Assembly: GCA_021781415.1 (NCBI GenBank)
Contig: JAJXWW010000143.1
Span: 1-42,063, forward strand
Length of the DNA: 42,063 nt
Source: Planctomycetota bacterium
GTDB taxonomy: Bacteria; Planctomycetota; Planctomycetia; Gemmatales; Gemmataceae
Reading direction: 5' to 3'
Shown here: positions 8,501 to 17,264 of the stretch, piece after piece
How the letters are laid out: each line of letters begins with the position of its first letter
How positions within the stretch are numbered: the stretch's first letter is position 1
Translations under genes and position numbers: made by a program
The notes under the pieces: generated by a model
Database searches by the model: none
The model's input: the letters and a program-made list of their open reading frames with translations, nothing else
What the model was told of the DNA's origin: nothing

Positions 8501-10899
8501 TTGGCGAGTGCGCTTCCACCGCTCGTGCGAAGCTGCGCCACCAAGCGGCGAGTCGCTTCGACGGGCTGGGTATCCAGACCGAACGCGGTGGCCAATTGCG
8601 CCGCTTGAGCGAGATCGCCTTCGGCTTCCTGGCAGCGAATCTGCGTGGATTTCGTGCCGTAGCGCAGTCCTTCGTTGGCTTTACGCACCAGATTGTCGAT
8701 GCGTTGACGGGCTTGGAAACCGAGCTGCTGATAGACTTGATTGGGCGACTGTTCGCCGGGCCGCGCGGCCACCCCCAACCCCTGGGCCTCCGTGATTTTT
8801 TCGCGCGCCTCAATGAGACGATTTTGTTGCTGCAAGGCGCGAGCCTCGGCGATCAACTGACGGGCGCGCGTCTGAGCGGCCAAGGCATTCGCACTGACTT
8901 TGGGTGAATCTCCAACGTCTTGAGAGGGCGTCGGCCACTGCATGGCACTCGTTCCACCGCTCGGCGAGAGCGGAGATTTGGTCTCCGTGGGTTTGGTGTT
9001 GGAGACGAGGCGCGTCGGCGAGGAGACGTTCCCCGCGGGCGATAGCGGCGACTTCGGCTCGAGATCGCGGTAGATCTTTTCCGGCGAGTCTTCGGTCGGA
9101 GCGTAGGCGACGCGAAGATCGCGGGCACGGTCGGCCAAGATGCGTGCCTGCGCCAGCTTTCCGCTGTTGAGAGCCAGGCGAGCATCCTGAACCAGCTTGC
9201 GCGCTTCACCCGCATTGCCGGACGAAGAGGCGTTGTACGAACCGGCCTCCTTGGGCTTGTTGTTCTGAGCCGGCGCTTGGTTGTCGGGCTGAGCGAGCGG
9301 GCCGTGGCTGAGATCGGCGACTTGATGCGACGACTTCGGCGCTTCGGGAAGTTTGATGGTTCGCTCTTTCTGTCGCGCCGCTTGCACGTCGGCCAACAGC
9401 TTGGTTGGCGTGTCCCCGAAGTCCCAAATGCTGTAGCTGCCGTGCTTCGTCTTCGATTGATACGCCAACTTCTCCGCGCCGGCATAATCTTTCGCCTGGA
9501 ATAAACGTCGTCCCTCGGCGAGCATCTGGACGGACTCTTCCTTGTCCCGCTTGGAGCGAGTGGCATTCAGATCGGACTGGAACTTATCGGGTGTGTCCTC
9601 GAAGAACAGGCCCCAGCGGATGTTGGTGGCCGTTCGCAGTCGAGCCGAGATCAGATTCGCCTCGTCCAGTTGCCCCTTCGCCATCAACTCGCGTCCCTGC
9701 GCGAGTAACGTCATCGCTTCCGCCTTGTTCTTGATGGGACCGGAGGCGACCTTCGGAGCGTTCGTCTTGGACGCCGCCGGTTCGAGATGCCCGATTTCAT
9801 CGAGCAAGCGGGCGGGCGTATCCTCGGTCCAGTGCAGATCGGGCTTGAGAGCATTGGCCTCCTCCGCGCATTTCTTCGCTTGGGCCAGGTCGTTGCGAGC
9901 CAGAGCCTCTCGACCTTGCCGCACTAAAACGCGAGCCTTTTCGGTATTGGGCGAAGGAGCGTCCGTGGAGCCGGCCGTCGGCTTCGCGCCTTTATCCGTC
10001 GTTCGTTCGGCGACGGGAGCATGGGTGCGTTCCGTCTGGATTTCCTTCAGAACTTTCGCGGGCGAATCGCCCATCATAAAGGTAAACGGCGACGCTAACT
10101 TGTCGGCGGCGCGAGCGTACTGCTCGGCTCGATCGAGATTGCCGTGCTGCATGGCGGAACGCGCGGCACTCAACATACTCTTGGCGTCGCGGCGAAGGCG
10201 CTCGATGTCGTCGCGGACTTTGCTCGGCGAGTCTTCTTGCGGGCCGAACGACACGCCAAGCCGATCCACGTCGCGGGCCAGCTTCTCGGCCGCGTCGAGA
10301 TCCGATTGAGCGAGCGCGGCGCGAGCCTGCTGGATTTTGGTGTGCGCATCCGAGGCGGCAGCGACTCCCCCCGATGCCGGCACGTTCCCTTGCATGTGCA
10401 ATTGTTGGCGCAAAGCCTGGAAACGCTGTTTGTCGGCGGGACTCAAATACAGTTCGTTGACGGTAATCTTGTTGACGAGAGCGGCTGCATCGGACTTCCG
10501 ATTGTGCTGGAAGGCGGATTCGGCCAGCCCAAGGTGTTCGCGCGCTTCGCTGCGCGCTTTCAGAGAGAGACGATTGGCCGCGATGCGCCGCTCCAACTCG
10601 CTCCGTTCGTCCGGAGTCATTTCGTTGGCGCGCGTCATGGCTTGGCGGTAGAGCGAAGCGGCCTTGTCGAGATCGCCATTGCGCTCGGCTTCGATGGCCG
10701 CGTTGAGGGCTGCCCGCGTGCGCGACGAGCCGCCCGCGACCTGAGCGACCTCTCGCTCGGAGGACGCCGAAAGCAATGTGATATTGTTTTCCGGCCCGGC
10801 GAATAACGCCAGCGGTTGAGTCGCCGCCCCAACGAGGAGGCCCGCGACGAGATCCATCCATTTTCTCTTCTGTGCCCTAGCCACCCTGGCCTCCTTCAT
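5572..10899 (-). CDS. Giant secretin (GspD/PilQ-like) with N-terminal TPR-like repeats
   Basis: About 1775 aa, two to three times a usual GspD. The start chosen gives a basic N-terminus (MKEARVARAQKRKWMD) before a hydrophobic signal segment ending ALFAG; an in-frame ATG further upstream would add 48 non-signal residues. Residues about 30-900 are TPR-like helical repeats, with at least seven copies of a unit ending in [ED]DTPxKLLxDI-type motifs (near 10225, 10060, 9815, 9590, 9410, 9085 and 8745). A helical stretch follows, then an STN/N0-like domain (about 1195-1290) with LREAIDYVRGVHGINI. The secretin beta domain (about 1445-1755) has VAVEVKFISI, VPDGGTVLMGGL, GKIPYLSRLFRN and LLIMVTPRII. 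It should form an outer-membrane pore for type II secretion or type IV pili; partners are not adjacent. Confidence 0.9.
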   Translation of the reverse strand: MKEARVARAQKRKWMDLVAGLLVGAATQPLALFAGPENNITLLSASSEREVAQVAGGSSRTRAALNAAIEAERNGDLDKAASLYRQAMTRANEMTPDERSELERRIAANRLSLKARSEAREHLGLAESAFQHNRKSDAAALVNKITVNELYLSPADKQRFQALRQQLHMQGNVPASGGVAAASDAHTKIQQARAALAQSDLDAAEKLARDVDRLGVSFGPQEDSPSKVRDDIERLRRDAKSMLSAARSAMQHGNLDRAEQYARAADKLASPFTFMMGDSPAKVLKEIQTERTHAPVAERTTDKGAKPTAGSTDAPSPNTEKARVLVRQGREALARNDLAQAKKCAEEANALKPDLHWTEDTPARLLDEIGHLEPAASKTNAPKVASGPIKNKAEAMTLLAQGRELMAKGQLDEANLISARLRTATNIRWGLFFEDTPDKFQSDLNATRSKRDKEESVQMLAEGRRLFQAKDYAGAEKLAYQSKTKHGSYSIWDFGDTPTKLLADVQAARQKERTIKLPEAPKSSHQVADLSHGPLAQPDNQAPAQNNKPKEAGSYNASSSGNAGEARKLVQDARLALNSGKLAQARILADRARDLRVAYAPTEDSPEKIYRDLEPKSPLSPAGNVSSPTRLVSNTKPTETKSPLSPSGGTSAMQWPTPSQDVGDSPKVSANALAAQTRARQLIAEARALQQQNRLIEAREKITEAQGLGVAARPGEQSPNQVYQQLGFQARQRIDNLVRKANEGLRYGTKSTQIRCQEAEGDLAQAAQLATAFGLDTQPVEATRRLVAQLRTSGGSALANVTPPSTGMPTGYPDRSASATGKPSSGPSTQQLLDQARMELRSGQTANARHLAEEAIKLGAGEVGLAVLRTIDLEDEEQAKLRANRTFDEVTQAYRLRDYRRASLMLAAIDTPKLDGRRQARLREMLATPEMQPNARGSGLALTSAQQPAVPSQSGGDVGRARATDDPGQSLLARTRGMREIKFQQLRSDGIKVQSEALERFRSGQMDVAEEILQDYLARLADEQLDPGQLSMLRRPLESRLQQFRLLKQQTELVNNRFDEKSQGVKKELLKAKSAEQLKQKNLAQLMKQFNDLYARAKYSEAELVALKVKELDPDNPMATGAIQMAKSHRNLSKYESNKANKEDVFMEALQQTDDVGPAEAVSQGIAFTKDEERLKTIRGRKSLEGVLPSHETDAERNIKRKLMETACLSFTNKTLREAIDYVRGVHGINIFVDEPALADRNITLDAPVTIKLDHIALKSGLKLLLRTVHLTYVVADDVLKITTEDQARGKTQRRVYQVPDLVIAVENYGQVGTTPVPDLGMLNVNQAMSAPTSPMTGMTSMQGGQGVGAPSGGSMANPNSGFAADPSGNPVQVTKQRSHTHEDMLIKLITSTVEPRSWADQGGPGTIDFHPLTNALIINQTPDIQDQIQDLLNALRRLIDQEVAVEVKFISIAEDFFERIGVNFNMNIVNKSRQALNLQPELTSGQFAQPGYINLLQPSNLLSGLTPAGTLTNDLNIPITNSTYAQAIPPFGGYPGVPGFGGLTLGLAFLSDIQVFLFMEAVQGDYRSNVMQAPKLTLFNGQTASLSVTDFQFFTLGVNITNGGFGQLIYNPLTTMAPLGTQLFMQAVISGDRRFVRLSLQPSMTNLVNGEVNLFPVVTPIFPLFDGTATGQPVVFTQFVQQPHITRVFVQTTVAVPDGGTVLMGGLKRLSEGRNEFGPPVIGKIPYLSRLFRNIGYGRSAESLLIMVTPRIIIQAEEEEKQTNYTPPPAVSGL

Positions 10900-11245
10900 T
10901 GAATCTGCCGCCCTTCTCTGCAAAATGGACGATGGATCGAGAACGGGAAGCGAACCGCGAAGTCGGCCTCCCTCTCTTCTCGTTTCCATTCGCCCTTCTC
11001 CAGATTGAGGCAGCCCCCCTGCATGTATACCGTCCATTTGCACCTACCGCTCCGCTATGGAGCGAACCCCCGGTGCGGTCGGAAAACTTTGGTCTTTTCT
11101 TTCACTCAAGGTTGAGACGGAAATAGCGGAGTGGCTATATCGGCATCGAACGAACGGGTCAAGCCCGAATCCCCGCCCTGATTCGAGGCGAACGAACGGC
11201 GAGGGCCGCCGAGTAAATCGACGCAGGGACAAATGGATTGCTAGA
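10900..11245. other. Divergent intergenic region between the secretin and folK-SDR genes
   Basis: About 346 bases. It contains the start region of the leftward secretin gene and a promoter candidate for the rightward fusion gene. The in-frame extensions of both genes into this stretch show no domain and I regard them as non-coding. Confidence 0.5.
11112..11141 (+). promoter_or_regulatory. Candidate promoter of the folK-SDR gene
   Basis: TTGAGA (11112-11117, five of six matches to TTGACA) and TATATC (11136-11141, four of six) are separated by 18 bases. The start codon is about 105 bases downstream. Confidence 0.45.
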
Positions 11246-12487
11246 ATGACCTACGCATACATCGCATTGGGAAGCAACCTCGGCGACCGCGAAGACTTTT
11301 TGCGGCAAGCGTTGGAGACGCTGCGGCAAACGCCGTGCGTCGAGGTGACGCGCGTCTCGCCCGTTTACGAGACGCGACCCGTCGGCGGACCAACGGAACA
11401 GGGAATGTTCTTGAACGCCGTTGCCGAGGTGCGAACCGAGCTTGAGGCGGCGGAACTCCTCGATTCGTTACACCGGATCGAAGCGACCCTGGGACGACTG
11501 CGCCGCGAAAAAGATGGGCCGCGCACCCTCGACCTCGATTTGTTGCTCCACGGCACACTCGTATGCGACGACGAAAGGTTGACCGTGCCGCATCCACGAA
11601 TGCACGAACGACTCTTCGTGTTGCTCCCCCTGGCCCAGTTGGTTCCCGGACTGGTTCATCCCAAGCTAAAAAGAAGCATCGCCGAGCTATTGAAAGAGTT
11701 ACAAGGTCTTCAATTGTACGGCGGCGCGCCGGGCCGCGAGTTGGCGGGGCGACGCGCGCTGGTTACGGGATCGACCAGCGGCATCGGTCGGGCCATTGCC
11801 TTGGAGCTGGCGGCGGGCGGCGCGGATGCGATCGTTCACGGCCGGCGCTCGCGGCAGGCGGCGGAGGAGACGGCGGAACGGATTCGTCTTCACGGCGTGC
11901 GCGGCGAAGTGTGCATGGCGGATCTGTCGGATGTCGAAGCGTGTCATCGATTCGTGGGCGAGACGTGGAAGCGATGGGACGGACTCGATATTTGGATCAA
12001 TAACGCGGGGGCCGACACGCTTACCGGAGAGGCGGCGAGTTGGTCGTTCGAGCGCAAGCTGCGCGAGCTGTTGGCCGTGGACGTGACGGCGACGATGATT
12101 CTCTCGCGCGAGGTGGGCCGTCTCATGCGCGAGGCCGGCGGCGGAGTGATAATCAACATGGGATGGGATCAGGCCGAGAGCGGCATGGAGGGGGACAGCG
12201 GCGAACTGTTCGCGGCGGCCAAAGGCGCGATTATGGCATTCACGCGCAGCTTGGCCTTGAGCCTGGCACCGACGGTGCGCGTCCATTGTCTCGCGCCAGG
12301 CTGGATTCGCACCGCTTGGGGCGAGGGTGCGTCGTCGCAATGGCAGGAGCGCGTACTTCGAGAGACGCCGCTAAAACGCTGGGGAACACCCGAAGACGTG
12401 GCGGCGGCCGCGCGCTGGCTGGTATCGCCCGCCGCCGAGTATCTCACCGGACAAATTCTTCGCATCAACGGCGGCGCGATAAGGTGA
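11246..12487 (+). CDS. Fusion of HPPK (FolK) with a short-chain dehydrogenase/reductase-like domain
   Basis: A 413-aa two-domain protein. Residues 1-150 are 6-hydroxymethyl-7,8-dihydropterin pyrophosphokinase (folate synthesis): ALGSNLGDRE, PVYETRPVGG, the FLNAV segment, GPRTLDLDLLL and VPHPRMHERLFVL. Residues about 165-413 are an SDR Rossmann domain with TGSTSGIG (174-181), NNAG (252-255), LAPGWIRT and a C-terminal TGQILRINGG. The catalytic site is altered: the YxxxK motif reads FAAAK (Phe322, Lys326), and the Ser-bearing strand reads INMGWDQ. It may still bind a dinucleotide or act as a pterin-binding partner; a FolM-like reductase is a tempting idea but the missing Tyr argues against ordinary SDR chemistry. 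The ATG was chosen because homology begins there. Confidence 0.9.
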   Translation: MTYAYIALGSNLGDREDFLRQALETLRQTPCVEVTRVSPVYETRPVGGPTEQGMFLNAVAEVRTELEAAELLDSLHRIEATLGRLRREKDGPRTLDLDLLLHGTLVCDDERLTVPHPRMHERLFVLLPLAQLVPGLVHPKLKRSIAELLKELQGLQLYGGAPGRELAGRRALVTGSTSGIGRAIALELAAGGADAIVHGRRSRQAAEETAERIRLHGVRGEVCMADLSDVEACHRFVGETWKRWDGLDIWINNAGADTLTGEAASWSFERKLRELLAVDVTATMILSREVGRLMREAGGGVIINMGWDQAESGMEGDSGELFAAAKGAIMAFTRSLALSLAPTVRVHCLAPGWIRTAWGEGASSQWQERVLRETPLKRWGTPEDVAAAARWLVSPAAEYLTGQILRINGGAIR

Positions 12488-12762
12488 CGGAAAGACGATC
12501 GAGCGGCATACCCGGACTCGGGCCTTCATTTTTTCGTCGCCTGCCATCGGGGTCGCCGCGCTATACGCTTCGGCGCATAACGCACACCTGAGATCGATTT
12601 GGCAGAGTAACTTCAAATCTGACCGGCGATGGGTCCGCGATTCACGAACTGCGAACAGACGCCTCCGTCGTAGTTATCAACCTGCAGTCATGTGAGCAAC
12701 CGTCCTTTTTCGTAAAATGGAAAGACGGAGACAATTCAACCGCCCTGACAAGGAGATGAACC

Positions 12763-13701
12763 GTGATGGCCCGTAAAATGTCGGCTCTCGTCGTCCTGGG
12801 ATCGATTTGGTTCACTTTCGCAGAGGGGATCGCGGCACCCGCCCCGAAACCCGATGTCGTGAAGCGAGCGGCTGACTCCTCGAAGTCGTGTCTGGAAGCG
12901 CTTCGGTCGGGAGCGGGTGTAGTCGCTTTTGAAAACTACCTTCAAGAACCAGACGCGAAGGAAGTCCGTTTATGTGCGAAAGGAAAAGTGAATGTCTACT
13001 TCAAGGATGAAAAGTATCACTTTCGATTCAACTACGAGACGAAGAAAACAAGGACCATCTATGTTGATAAGCAAGGAAACAAGGAGGAAAAGATTGTGGA
13101 ATGGAAGCCAGATGACCTTGCCACAATCTTCGACGGCACGAAGGTTCAGCAAGTCACATACATGCAGGGGATTCGCCCATCAGGCTGCAATATAGACATC
13201 TTTGATTCTCTCCCTCACACACCCATATCCGTTCGGGAAGACTTGACTCGGCGGTGGCTAGGGGAAACTGACTTGGTTCGTCACCTGAAAACAGTGAAGC
13301 GAGAGGCCATTCAGGTGACGGACTTGGGGAAAGGTACTTTTCGTCTCAGTTTCGAGATTCCCGTGGGACCAAAAGGCGCTCGCGTTGAGCTTGATGTGTC
13401 GTCCGAAGCAAACTACCATCCGACGCGATATCGAGTACTAATGAACAATTGGGACAAAATTTACAAAGATTGCTCGGCCAAATGGAAGAAGACGGACGGT
13501 GTATGGTACGTCTCCGAGTTGGATATGACCCGCCGAACGCGGTATTCGGACAAGCCGACATACTTGATGGATCGCTCGGTTTATCGAACCGAACGCTTTG
13601 AACCGAACGCGAAGATTGAACCGCTATTATTTACTCTCGATTGTCTTACAATCCCTCCTCGAACGCGGACGTTGGATCATCGTCCCCAAGGGAAAAGGTG
13701 A
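12763..13701 (+). CDS. Hypothetical secreted protein
   Basis: A 312-aa protein with a signal peptide (basic MMARKMSA, hydrophobic LVVLGSIWFTFAEG, cleavage near AAPAP). AAGGAG lies 7 bases before the GTG start; an adjacent ATG is an equally good start. After it come a predicted beta-rich stretch with many Lys/Asp/Tyr residues (VNVYFKDEKYHFRFNYETKK) and a WYVSELDM strand near the end. The pattern recalls LolA-like or DUF-type periplasmic proteins of planctomycetes, but I recognise no family. The middle of the gene is clearly poorer in G+C than its neighbours, consistent with a different history or lower expression constraint. Confidence 0.7.
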   Translation: MMARKMSALVVLGSIWFTFAEGIAAPAPKPDVVKRAADSSKSCLEALRSGAGVVAFENYLQEPDAKEVRLCAKGKVNVYFKDEKYHFRFNYETKKTRTIYVDKQGNKEEKIVEWKPDDLATIFDGTKVQQVTYMQGIRPSGCNIDIFDSLPHTPISVREDLTRRWLGETDLVRHLKTVKREAIQVTDLGKGTFRLSFEIPVGPKGARVELDVSSEANYHPTRYRVLMNNWDKIYKDCSAKWKKTDGVWYVSELDMTRRTRYSDKPTYLMDRSVYRTERFEPNAKIEPLLFTLDCLTIPPRTRTLDHRPQGKR

Positions 13702-13824
13702 AGGGATGCGCCACCAGATAGTCAAGTGTTCCCCGCTATGGCTGTCGGCCGGTTCACCCGTCCTCCAAAAGAACATTGGCAGGAGAGGAGCGAATGAAAT
13801 TGATCCAGGAATTCGGAGAGGTCG

Positions 13825-16563
13825 ATGACTTTTGCTAGGAAATCCACGTTATTCCAAAGCGCTCTCTTGGTGGTGGCGACACTCGGCCTGGGATACTGGG
13901 CTTGGCAGCGCTACTACCGCCCCGTCGCGCCGCTTTACGAAGGCAAAACGCTGCAACAATGGATCGTCGATTTAGACGATCCCGATTATTCCAAAAGCGA
14001 CCGCGCGGCCGAGGCACTGGCGCGCGTCGGCAGCGACGCAGTGCCGATCTTGCTCGACGCGCGAAGGCAAGGCGACATCCGATTGCATCGCCGCGCCGCT
14101 GCCGTCTTGGTGCGCATCGGTGCGCCGGCCGTTTCGGGCCTGGTGGAGGCGCTGCAAGAGAATCCAACGGAGAAACGCATTGAGGTGCCGCTGGTACGTC
14201 TACAAACGGCGGCCGTGCCAGCACTGCGCAATGCCCTCGGCCAGACCGATGAGGCCGAGGCTGCCGCCCGCGTTCTCGCTGCTATTGGCCCGCCAGCCGC
14301 CGAAGCCGTGCCCGAGCTAGTCGCCCTGTTGCACAACGGTCGGATGGGAATAGCCGCCCGCCAAGAGGCGGCGCGCGCATTGGGCCGCATAAGCGAGCCG
14401 CCAGCCACCATCGTCCCCGCGCTGATCGACGCGCTCAAGGATCGCCGCGCGGAGATGCGCATTGTGGCGGCGGAAGCGTTGGGTTGGCTCGGTCCTCGTG
14501 CGAAGGCGGCCGTGCCCGCGCTGGCGAAGACCCTCAAGGACGACGAGACGAAGGCGGCTCGAAAAGCGTGTCAAGCGCTCTCTTTTATCGCCGATGCCGC
14601 CGCCGCGCCGTTCTTGTTGGAAGAGTTTCAAAGCAACCGAGCGGGACTGGGCGACGAAGCAGGAATCGCTCTCTGGCGTCTGGGCGAGAAGGCGGAGCGC
14701 GTCTGGCCGGCGCTTCTGCCGATGGCTCGGGGGCCGCTGGAAAAGACGGCGGCGGCGCGCAATCTACTCGCCTCGTTCGGTCCCCTGGTCGTGCCCCTTC
14801 TCCAAAGCGCCCTGCGCGAGGACGAGGCGGCGCGGCGCGAGGCCGCGGCGGAGATTCTAGGCCGCATCGGCCCGCCGGCGCGTCCCGCCGTGCCCGATTT
14901 GATCGCGGCGCTCAAAGATAAATCACCCAATGTGTCGCTCGTCTCCGCCATCGCCTTGGCGGAGATCGATCCAACGCGAGCGGCTCCCGCCGTCCCCGCG
15001 TTGATGGATTCGCTCACCCCGCCGACGGCCCACGCCCTGGCCAACATCGGCCCGAACGCGCGTGCCGCCGTGCCTTCTCTTCTCGCCGCTCTGAAGCCGC
15101 ACAAGGACTCAACCGACGACCACCTCCTTCACATTGAGGCACAGACGGCGTTGGCGAGGATCGGTCGCCCGGCCGTCCCCGCCATTCTCGAAGCGATGAA
15201 GGAGCGGAAAAACGGTGTCGCCCCGTTGGCCGCCGAGGCGCTGGGCTGGATTCTTCCACCGCCCAAGGAGGCCATACCCGCGCTGCTCGAAGCGCTTGCC
15301 GCCGACCGCGCCCACGGCGGAGTGTACTTGCGAGCCTTGGCGCGATTGGGAACGCCGGCTCCCGAAGTCGTGCCTGTGCTGTCCAAGTTGCTGGCGGAAC
15401 CGACCCTGCGCGCGGAGGCGGCCGTCGCCTTGGTCCGAGTAGATCCCGCGCAGAGCGAGAAGGTCGTTCCGCCGCTCGTTCGGGATTTCAAGGAAGGAGA
15501 TGAGTCGGTTCGATTGCAAGCCGCGGATGCGTTGGCGCGCTTGGGATCGGCGGCGGAGCCGGCCGCGCCCACCTTGGTCGAGGCCCTGCACGACCGCGCG
15601 GCGGCACAGGTCGCGCTGCAAGCACTCCAAGGCGTCGGCGCGGCTGCCGCGCCGAGTGTGGCCAAATTGCTGGAGGATCCTAATATCGATTTTCGCCGTA
15701 TAGGTATCTCTTTGTTGGCTCAAATCGGCCCCGGCGCGAGGTCGGCGCTCCCTTCCGTTCTCAAGGCGCTCGGCGACGACGATACCACGGTGCGCGCTGG
15801 GGCGGCCTCAATCGTCGAGCATCTAGGCGCGGCCGGCGCGGAGGCCGTGCCCGCGCTCACCGAGAATCTGTACGCCAATCAACGGGCGGTACGCTCTCAG
15901 TCGGCTTCGGCACTCGGAAGCATCGGTCCCGCCGCCAAGACGGCGCGGCGCGCTCTGGTCGAATGTCTGCTCGATCCCGACGACAACGTCCGCTATGCCG
16001 CCGCGTTGGCCCTGAAGAGCGTCGATCCAACTTACGCCGAGGCGACGCCGGCGCTGCTCGACGCCCTCAACGATGCCTCGCCTCAAGTGCGGTTGGGGGC
16101 CATCGACGCCCTGAGCCGTATCGCCCCCGCACATATCCATGAGGCGCTTCCCCTGCTCGCCGCCCTCAGCCGCACCCCCTACCCGTTGGATGTGCGTTTG
16201 CCCGCGGTGGAAGGGCTTCACGATCTCGGAGCCACGGAAGAAGCCAAGCGAGCGATTCCGTGGCTGTTGGTGGCGATCGCCGACATCGACCCTTCGAATT
16301 GCCTTTATGCCGCCCGCGTTTTGGCTCGCATCGACCCCAGCCGAGCGCCGAACGTGATTTTGGCTTTGGCCGCCGCCCTGCGCTCGCCCAGTGCCGACGC
16401 ACGGATTTACATTCTCCGCACGCTCGGCGAATTCGGGCCTAGGGCGCGCGAAGCGACTCCCGAGATCGAGTACCTGCTGCAAGACAGCGGCCCAGGTGTG
16501 CGCGAAGAGGCCCTCAAGACGTTGCAAGCCATCAGACCGAACGAAGGCAAGCAACGGCCATGA
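13825..16563 (+). CDS. Membrane-anchored HEAT-repeat (PBS-lyase-like) protein
   Basis: A 912-aa protein. An N-terminal membrane anchor (about residues 11-30, SALLVVATLGLGYWAWQ) is followed by a short linker with PLYEGKTLQQWI, a pattern often seen before HEAT arrays in planctomycetes. From about residue 55 to the end it is an almost continuous array of roughly 35-40-residue units with motifs such as AVPALxxALKD, AAxALGxIGP and VRxxAAxAL. No enzymatic domain is present. Such solenoids serve as protein-binding scaffolds, here probably on the periplasmic face; the partner is unknown. A GGAGAGG ribosome site lies just before the ATG. Confidence 0.9.
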   Translation: MTFARKSTLFQSALLVVATLGLGYWAWQRYYRPVAPLYEGKTLQQWIVDLDDPDYSKSDRAAEALARVGSDAVPILLDARRQGDIRLHRRAAAVLVRIGAPAVSGLVEALQENPTEKRIEVPLVRLQTAAVPALRNALGQTDEAEAAARVLAAIGPPAAEAVPELVALLHNGRMGIAARQEAARALGRISEPPATIVPALIDALKDRRAEMRIVAAEALGWLGPRAKAAVPALAKTLKDDETKAARKACQALSFIADAAAAPFLLEEFQSNRAGLGDEAGIALWRLGEKAERVWPALLPMARGPLEKTAAARNLLASFGPLVVPLLQSALREDEAARREAAAEILGRIGPPARPAVPDLIAALKDKSPNVSLVSAIALAEIDPTRAAPAVPALMDSLTPPTAHALANIGPNARAAVPSLLAALKPHKDSTDDHLLHIEAQTALARIGRPAVPAILEAMKERKNGVAPLAAEALGWILPPPKEAIPALLEALAADRAHGGVYLRALARLGTPAPEVVPVLSKLLAEPTLRAEAAVALVRVDPAQSEKVVPPLVRDFKEGDESVRLQAADALARLGSAAEPAAPTLVEALHDRAAAQVALQALQGVGAAAAPSVAKLLEDPNIDFRRIGISLLAQIGPGARSALPSVLKALGDDDTTVRAGAASIVEHLGAAGAEAVPALTENLYANQRAVRSQSASALGSIGPAAKTARRALVECLLDPDDNVRYAAALALKSVDPTYAEATPALLDALNDASPQVRLGAIDALSRIAPAHIHEALPLLAALSRTPYPLDVRLPAVEGLHDLGATEEAKRAIPWLLVAIADIDPSNCLYAARVLARIDPSRAPNVILALAAALRSPSADARIYILRTLGEFGPRAREATPEIEYLLQDSGPGVREEALKTLQAIRPNEGKQRP

Positions 16564-16588
16564 AGTCGCCGCGACGACGAATTCGATT

Positions 16589-17071
16589 CTAGCCTTGAGG
16601 ATCGAAGCGATGGGCGAGGCGTCGGCTGTTGATGTCGAGTGCTTCGAGGATTTGCAGGACGGGTTCGGGATCGATGCCCCAATTGTGCGCCCAACAGATG
16701 ATGTCCAGGTTTTCTTGACCCGCTTTGAGGCGATCGAGAATGCGATCGAGGAGGAGGGTATTGTCGTGAAACTTCATTTGTAACAGGCCGAAATCGCCGC
16801 GATCCAATTCGACCCAGAAGCGTTTGCCTTGGAGATGCTCCAGCCAGCGGGCACGCAGATAGCCCCACCAATGACACTGGACCCAACGGCGAATCGCCGC
16901 TTCACCGAGGTCGCAGCCCGCTTTCTCGCTCTCGATCCACTTGAATCGGAGGGCTTCTTGTTCGCCCTCCACATACACGCTGGACTTTTCCACGGGCTTC
17001 TCCCCGATAACAATCGTCCTATCGACCTCAATCGGAATGTAGTCGCGCCGAGGACGATACACCCCATTCAT
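16589..17071 (-). CDS. Conserved hypothetical protein
   Basis: A protein of about 160 aa from the chosen ATG (MNGVYRPRRDYIPIEV), with AGGA close upstream; an in-frame start 21 codons further upstream is possible. It is rich in Trp, Arg and Glu, and contains QCHWWGYLRARW, GKRFWVELDRGDFG and a C-terminal QILEALDINSRRLAHRF segment. No signal peptide or membrane segment is seen, so it is presumably cytosolic. I believe related planctomycete proteins of unknown function exist, but I cannot assign a role. It is convergent with the HEAT-repeat gene, with only 25 bases between the stops. Confidence 0.7.
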   Translation of the reverse strand: MNGVYRPRRDYIPIEVDRTIVIGEKPVEKSSVYVEGEQEALRFKWIESEKAGCDLGEAAIRRWVQCHWWGYLRARWLEHLQGKRFWVELDRGDFGLLQMKFHDNTLLLDRILDRLKAGQENLDIICWAHNWGIDPEPVLQILEALDINSRRLAHRFDPQG

Positions 17072-17264
17072 TATCCTAACGCTCGCCCGTTCTTCACGCA
17101 AGCGGGACCGAGGCCCATCTTGCCGGATCGGCAAGCCGGGAGGTCTGGATAAAACGAGAGGAACGGCTCCTGATCTTGCACTTCCTTGAGTCGGCGGCTA
17201 TAGCTTGCCGCGTTCCGAGGTGAATTCGGTCGGTTGACCGAACTCGACACAGGAGGCGCAAGGG

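Noticed and set aside
11246..12487. Naming the reductase domain FolM or pteridine reductase
   Set aside because: These need the SDR Tyr, which is Phe here, and the glycine motif is the canonical TGxxxGIG rather than the Arg-bearing TGxxxRxG form of pteridine reductases.
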